Source: Bacillota bacterium
GTDB lineage: Bacteria; Bacillota; UBA4882; UBA8346
Reading direction: 5' to 3'
DNA length: 18,620 bases
Assembly: GCA_023400055.1 (NCBI GenBank)
Contig: JAEXFN010000059.1
Coordinates: 1 to 18,620 of the forward strand
Below are positions 14,303-18,620 of this stretch, in pieces. The notes under the pieces were generated by a model that saw only the letters and a list, made by a program, of their open reading frames with translations, made no database searches and was not told where the DNA came from. Position 1 is the first letter of the stretch. The number at the start of each line of letters is the position of its first letter. The position numbers were made by a program, and so were the translations under genes.

Positions 14303-15856
14303 ATGGTGTCCAAACGATTACGAGTGGCGGCGGGGTTTATACTAGCGCTTTTATTGATGACCAGTGTATTTGCAAAAACCAAAGATCTCCAGGAGATCAC
14401 CGTACTGGCCTGGGACCGGGGGATTATTCCGCCGGCTCAGGGCAATATCGAGGAGAACTGGTGGACCCAATATGTCAATGACCATGTAGCCAAACTGGGT
14501 ATTAAAGTAAAGTTCATACCGGTGCCGCGCGCCCAGGAAATGCAAAAACTCCCGACCATGTTAGCGGCGGGCAATGCCCCGGATATCATCTTCAGTTACG
14601 ATAAGGCTTTGTATAATTTGTATCTGAAAAACGGGGCGCTGCTCGATTATACCGATTCCATCAACAAATACGGCAGAAATCTTAAAAAGTATTTTTCCAA
14701 AGCCGATTTGGCTTTGGGGGCCAGCAAAGGCCGGATCTATTCCCTGGTGTACCGTTCCGTGCCGGTGGCGGACACTACTTTCATCCGGAAAGACTGGCTC
14801 AATAAGCTCGGCTTAAAGGAACCGACCACTCCCGCTGAGTTCTATAATGTCCTCAAAGCCTTCAGGGAGAAAGATCCGGGCAAGGTCGGCGACAAGCTGA
14901 TTCCCTTTGCCTTGCCGAGCGCGCCGAACTATCCGTTCGGCTTGTGGTATGCGGTTTTAATGCCCGGCTTTCTCAAACAAGCCCCGTCGCCGGAAAAAAT
15001 GCAAGAAGTGGCGCTGCCGCTGTGGCCGGAGACCAAGAATTGCATGCGGTTTATGAACAAACTCTATAATGAAAAATTGTTCAGTGACCAGTTTCTGCTG
15101 GATAAAGACGAGGTCCTTTTCAGGCAGAAGTTTGTGCGCGGCGAGATCGGCGCCTTCGTCCATTACCCGCATTGGCCCTATCATAGCGCCTATGGCAACA
15201 TGTATGAAAATCTCAACAAAAATATCCCCGATGCCAAGTTAGTGGCCACTTTCCCCTGGGCCACCAACCCCAAAAACAATTTATATGAGATCATCCGCTG
15301 CTATCCCTTTGGATACATGTGGTACTCGCCGCGGAACGTCAAGCATCCCGATTTGGTCGTCAAGTATTTGGACTGGATGGCCAGCGCCGAAGCCACCAAC
15401 GTGAACTGGTTTGGGTTGCCGGGGATCGACAATAAGCTGGTTGACGGCATCCCGATGCCGATTGACGACGTCAAGTATAAACAGCGGGTCCCTTGGATTG
15501 GTTCGCAATATAATATCCTGCGCAACCCCTTCGTGAATTCGCCCGAAAAATATATCAAGCGGTTAGCGATGGACTTTGCACCCCAATATCGTGATCAGTA
15601 TGTGCAGGAGACTATTGCCGGCTCCAAAAAGTTGAAATATTATCAGCCCTGGATTACCGAGGCGACTCCGCTTTATGACAAATTGAACGGTTCCTTGATG
15701 AAAAAATGGGAGGAGCTCCAGGTGAAGATCATCACCGCCCCGTCGAATCAGTTTGATACGGTTTTTGATGACGCGATCAAGCAATATAAAGAAGTGGGCG
15801 GAGCGGAAGCAGCTCAGGAACTCGCTCAGGCTTACAAGGCCCAGTACGGAAAGTGA
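14303..15856 (+). CDS. Extracellular oligosaccharide-binding protein, LplA/YtcQ-like
   Basis: Large solute-binding protein of 517 residues, the size typical of LplA/YtcQ proteins that pair with LplB/YtcP permeases. A basic start (MVSKRLR) and hydrophobic core end in a predicted signal peptidase I site after residue 24 (VFA, then KTKDLQ). As in the first binding protein there is no lipobox cysteine, whereas Bacillus LplA is a lipoprotein. The mature part has the usual lobes, with TMLAAGNAPDIIFSYD near residues 84-99 and an aromatic-rich hinge region. ATG 14303 follows AAGGAGG at 14290-14296. The gene is downstream of both permeases, so the order is permease-permease-binding protein. Confidence 0.91.
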   Translation: MVSKRLRVAAGFILALLLMTSVFAKTKDLQEITVLAWDRGIIPPAQGNIEENWWTQYVNDHVAKLGIKVKFIPVPRAQEMQKLPTMLAAGNAPDIIFSYDKALYNLYLKNGALLDYTDSINKYGRNLKKYFSKADLALGASKGRIYSLVYRSVPVADTTFIRKDWLNKLGLKEPTTPAEFYNVLKAFREKDPGKVGDKLIPFALPSAPNYPFGLWYAVLMPGFLKQAPSPEKMQEVALPLWPETKNCMRFMNKLYNEKLFSDQFLLDKDEVLFRQKFVRGEIGAFVHYPHWPYHSAYGNMYENLNKNIPDAKLVATFPWATNPKNNLYEIIRCYPFGYMWYSPRNVKHPDLVVKYLDWMASAEATNVNWFGLPGIDNKLVDGIPMPIDDVKYKQRVPWIGSQYNILRNPFVNSPEKYIKRLAMDFAPQYRDQYVQETIAGSKKLKYYQPWITEATPLYDKLNGSLMKKWEELQVKIITAPSNQFDTVFDDAIKQYKEVGGAEAAQELAQAYKAQYGK

Positions 15857-15860
15857 CCGA

Positions 15861-15876
15861 TGCAAAAACGTGTACG
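15861..15876. promoter_or_regulatory. Degenerate copy of the LacI-type operator (O3)
   Basis: TGCAAAAACGTGTACG matches O2 (1705-1720) at 13 of 16 positions, including the AAAAACGT core, but symmetry is weakened. It lies just after the second binding-protein gene and about 12 bases before a possible promoter of the AraC-family regulator. If bound, the first operon's repressor could also influence the regulator of the second. Confidence 0.3.
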
Positions 15877-15887
15877 CTCAGACCGGT

Positions 15888-15915
15888 TTGACGCAAACAA
15901 CCAGGCCGGTATGAA
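15888..15915 (+). promoter_or_regulatory. Possible promoter of the AraC-family regulator
   Basis: TTGACG (15888-15893) and TATGAA (15910-15915) are spaced by 16 bases. The -35 is good, the -10 only fair. No terminator was found between the binding-protein stop and here, so the regulator may also be read from the upstream operon. Confidence 0.35.
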
Positions 15916-16035
15916 CGTATCCATGGCAATGAATCATGTCATGAAGCGATAAACCGGCGCAATCGCGGAATAAAAGGGAAGAAAACGCTGAAACAAGCGG
16001 ACGGAGCCATTTTTTGATCGGATTGGAGAAAAGCG

Positions 16036-18402
16036 ATGTTCAAGTTCAAAAAGTTTTGGGCAGCATTGCACCAATGGATCGACTGGGAAAAAAACATCGG
16101 CCGGTTTTTTGCCTATTTTATTGTGGGAAACATGCTGGTGGCCGGGCTTTTTGGTGCGTTGCTTTATGTCCGTTCCGCCAGTTCGCTGGAGACGCAAACG
16201 ATCGAGGCCAATCAAAACATGCTGCTTCAGTTGAATAAGTCGACCGATTTACTGCTGAACCAGGTCGATCAATATCTGAACCGGTTATCCCTGGATCCGT
16301 TTATCACCGAGTTCATTCAGCGTTACAAAGGCCGGGATTTGGTGGGGCAATTTGAGATCAATGCCGCGATGGATAACAATTTGTTGTTGAACCAGTATAT
16401 TAATGCGATCAATATTTTTTACCGCAAAGAAAGCAAAGTGTATTCCATTAATTGCGGCGTGCGGGATCTGACGGACTTCCCCGACCGGCGGATCTTCGCC
16501 AAAATGAAGCACGGCGGTCCGAACTTTTATAACTGGCTGCCTACCCGCAAACTGCTGGACGAGAAGTCCGGGAACGTGATAGAGGTGATCACGATCATCA
16601 AGCCGGTCCCGCTGGGCAGCTTTGATCCGATCGCCGTCGCCGCGGTCAATATCGATGAGGGTTTTCTCCGCAACAGCATGAACTCGATCATCACCAAAGA
16701 GCAGAATGAGCTCCTGGTAGTGGATGAACAGGGCCGTTTCATTTCTAGTAACCGGAGAGCCTTGTCGGACAGGTACTTCCGGAATAAACCGTATTTACGC
16801 CACGTTTTTGAACAAAAATCCGGTAGCTATCCGGCGTGGCTTAACCACCAGAAAGTTTTGATTTCTTTTGTATCCTCGGAGAGATACGGCTGGAAATATA
16901 TCAGCATCGTTCCCTATCGGGCGATCGATGCGAAGATCGTCTTTTTCAGGGATTACGCGCTGATCGTCTCCCTTTTGGCAATTGCCCTGGGGATCGCCGT
17001 TGCGCTGTTCTTCTCCAACAAAATCTCCCGGCCGATTCGGTTGATTGCCGGACTCTTTAAAAACGGCGAGCAGCAGCCGGGCGAGAATGATGTTCTGAAG
17101 TATATTGAAAAAAGCGTCAACCGGTTGGTTGAGCAGAATGAGCATATCGAAAAGGCCTTCCGGGAACATTTGCCGGTTTTACGAAATAACTTTCTCACCA
17201 GTTTGCTGACGGGTTGCATCGCCGACAGCCGGGAGATCGAGGCCAGATTTCAGTATTATGGGATTGACTTCGCGCAGCACGCCCAGTATATCGTATTCCT
17301 GATCTCGCTGGGCAATTATCGCGGCCTTTCCGGCAGATTTTCCGAACGCCAGTTGAACCTGTTCGTGATCTCCCTGATGGAAGTTTTAAATAACCTGCCG
17401 GGCGGCGATTATCAAAAGATCGTGGTCAATACCAAAGCGCCGGAGATTGCCATGCTCTTCGCCCTGCCGTCGCCGGACGACGAGCTCTCATTCGGGCGGC
17501 AAATCGAGCTGATCGGCGCCGCAATTCATCAGGCGGTGCAGTCCCATGTCCAGGGCGAGTTTGCCATTGCGGCGGGGACGCCGAAGCCGGAGATCGCCCG
17601 GATCGCCGACTCCTATCAGGAAGCCTTGGAAGCTCTTCATTACCGGGTCTTGAAAGGCAAGAGCCAGGTGATCTGGTTTGAAGAAATTCAGGATCTTAAA
17701 GCGGCCAATTACCCCTATCCCTATGCCAAGGAAAAAGCGTTGATTAACCACCTCAAGCAGGGCGATATTGAGTCGGCCCTCCGGCTCAACCATGATCTTT
17801 TCAAATTTTTCACCAGTTGCAGCGGCGCTTTGGGTGATGCCGCCGTTTACTTCCATATGCAACTACTAAGTTCCACCATTCAGTGCGCTTTGGAGATGGG
17901 GATCAATATTGAATCCTTGCTGGGAGGGGCCAATCCCTACCGAGAACTCTTAAAATGTACCGACATCGTCGAGGTTCAGGATTGGTTCGTTGGTTTATTC
18001 AAAGAACTCTCCGAACAGGTCCAAAACCGGAAAAACGCCAAGAACCAGGGCGTGATCGAATCCATGGTGAAGTATATCCGGGAGCATTACGATCAGGATC
18101 TGGGCCTGAAGGCCCTGTCCCAACGGGTCTTCTTGAGCGTCCCTTACTTAAGTGCGGTTTTCCGCGAGGAATACGGCAAACCGCTGAAACAATTCATTAA
18201 TGAGGTCCGGATTGAGAAAGCCAAGCAGTTTCTGGCCGATCCGAACTATCAGATCGCCGAGGTGGCTGAGAAAGTCGGGTATGACAAGGTTCATGCCTTT
18301 CTGCGCCTTTTCAAGGAATACACCGGCATGACGCCGGGGCAATATCGTAAAACCATTATCTTTCACGAAGAGAACCATCATTCCGATTTGGCTCTTCATT
18401 AG
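16036..18402 (+). CDS. Membrane-anchored AraC-family sensor-regulator, YesS-like
   Basis: A 788-residue one-component regulator. Membrane segment 1 lies near residues 23-45 (FFAYFIVGNMLVAG), then an extracytoplasmic sensor region of about 260 residues that looks like a dCache-type domain, membrane segment 2 near 306-327, a short HAMP-like stretch (NKISRPIRLIAGLF), an intracellular linker of about 330 residues, and a C-terminal AraC-type DNA-binding domain (about 672-775) with ALSQRVFLSVPYLSAVFREE and AEKVGYDKVHAFLRLFKEYT as the two helix-turn-helix units. There is no receiver domain, so it is not a YesN-type response regulator; the layout matches Bacillus subtilis YesS. ATG 16036 follows GGAG at 16025-16028. 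It likely senses an extracellular sugar and activates the neighbouring importer genes. Confidence 0.88.
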   Translation: MFKFKKFWAALHQWIDWEKNIGRFFAYFIVGNMLVAGLFGALLYVRSASSLETQTIEANQNMLLQLNKSTDLLLNQVDQYLNRLSLDPFITEFIQRYKGRDLVGQFEINAAMDNNLLLNQYINAINIFYRKESKVYSINCGVRDLTDFPDRRIFAKMKHGGPNFYNWLPTRKLLDEKSGNVIEVITIIKPVPLGSFDPIAVAAVNIDEGFLRNSMNSIITKEQNELLVVDEQGRFISSNRRALSDRYFRNKPYLRHVFEQKSGSYPAWLNHQKVLISFVSSERYGWKYISIVPYRAIDAKIVFFRDYALIVSLLAIALGIAVALFFSNKISRPIRLIAGLFKNGEQQPGENDVLKYIEKSVNRLVEQNEHIEKAFREHLPVLRNNFLTSLLTGCIADSREIEARFQYYGIDFAQHAQYIVFLISLGNYRGLSGRFSERQLNLFVISLMEVLNNLPGGDYQKIVVNTKAPEIAMLFALPSPDDELSFGRQIELIGAAIHQAVQSHVQGEFAIAAGTPKPEIARIADSYQEALEALHYRVLKGKSQVIWFEEIQDLKAANYPYPYAKEKALINHLKQGDIESALRLNHDLFKFFTSCSGALGDAAVYFHMQLLSSTIQCALEMGINIESLLGGANPYRELLKCTDIVEVQDWFVGLFKELSEQVQNRKNAKNQGVIESMVKYIREHYDQDLGLKALSQRVFLSVPYLSAVFREEYGKPLKQFINEVRIEKAKQFLADPNYQIAEVAEKVGYDKVHAFLRLFKEYTGMTPGQYRKTIIFHEENHHSDLALH

Positions 18403-18451
18403 CAGCGTTGTGAAAAACCTCGGCCGGATGAGAGGGCGTTAAAAGATCGCT

Positions 18452-18620
18452 CTTTTGTGAAGCAAGGAACGATGGCAAGCACTCCCGGAGTTACTTTTGT
18501 GGATAAAGATCTTCCTTTTGTGAATAAAGATCGATCTTTTGTGGATCAAGACAGATCTTTTGTGAATAAAGATCGATCTGCAACGATTCCAGATCGATCT
18601 TTTGTGAATAAAGATCTAAC
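18452..18620. repeat. 21-bp tandem repeat array 3, cut by the window end
   Basis: Units begin at 18452, 18473, 18494, 18515, 18536, 18557, 18578 and 18599, each exactly 21 bp apart. The consensus is close to CTTTTGTGAATAAAGATCGA plus one base; the units at 18473 and 18578 are diverged. One frame, the same as the upstream regulator's, stays open from just after its stop to the end of the window and reads as FVNKDRS heptads. An ATG at 18472 opens that frame with a poor AAGGA site seven bases upstream. The reading may be coincidental because the period is a multiple of three. Confidence 0.85.

Noticed and set aside
15990..16020. Terminator at the T-run near 16010
   Set aside because: The run of six T residues is not preceded by a stem that pairs convincingly.

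Overview
The window is a carbohydrate-uptake and glycoside-degradation locus, read entirely on the + strand. It probably comes from a GC-rich member of the Bacillota (Firmicutes). The signs are strong purine-rich Shine-Dalgarno sites, frequent GTG/TTG starts, Rho-independent terminators, LplB/YtcP-type permeases and a membrane-bound YesS-like AraC regulator. Both solute-binding proteins have plain Sec signal peptides with no lipobox cysteine. That fits a cell with a periplasm (a diderm Bacillota lineage) better than a classical monoderm; this is inference.

Layout. Positions 1-1568 hold no convincing gene. They contain a hairpin-rich island (90-310), a cluster of palindromes (369-636), a terminator-like hairpin (737-760), and two abutting 21-bp repeat arrays (818-1111 and 1112-1288) whose units run in opposite orientations. 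Positions 1569-1720 carry a promoter and two near-identical LacI-type operators. Positions 1740-10629 form one apparent operon: LacI regulator, PfkB/ribokinase-like kinase, MalG-type permease, solute-binding protein, MalF-type permease, small cupin, and a 1090-residue GH106-like glycoside hydrolase, closed by a strong terminator. Next come a 27-codon remnant resembling the start of a lactate-racemase-family (DUF2088) protein and a DapA-superfamily lyase/aldolase with its own terminator. Positions 12306-15856 encode a second importer of the LplB/YtcP/LplA type, followed by a 788-residue membrane-anchored AraC-family regulator (16036-18402). The window ends inside a third 21-bp repeat array (18452-18620).

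How it may work. Two importers, neither with its own ATPase, would bring in oligosaccharides. The hydrolase has no signal peptide, so it would cleave them in the cytosol. The kinase and the keto-acid aldolase-like enzyme would feed products into central metabolism, and the cupin may be an accessory sugar-binding or isomerising protein. The first operon looks controlled by its own LacI repressor. The second is probably controlled by the membrane AraC sensor. A GH106-like hydrolase beside YtcP/LplB-type transport and a YesS-like regulator resembles rhamnogalacturonan (pectin) utilisation sets, but the substrate is not proven by sequence.

The least explained material is in the flanks: 21-bp repeats at both ends whose codon-frame translation gives related heptads (VPNKDRG and FVNKDRS), and the palindrome mosaic at 90-636.
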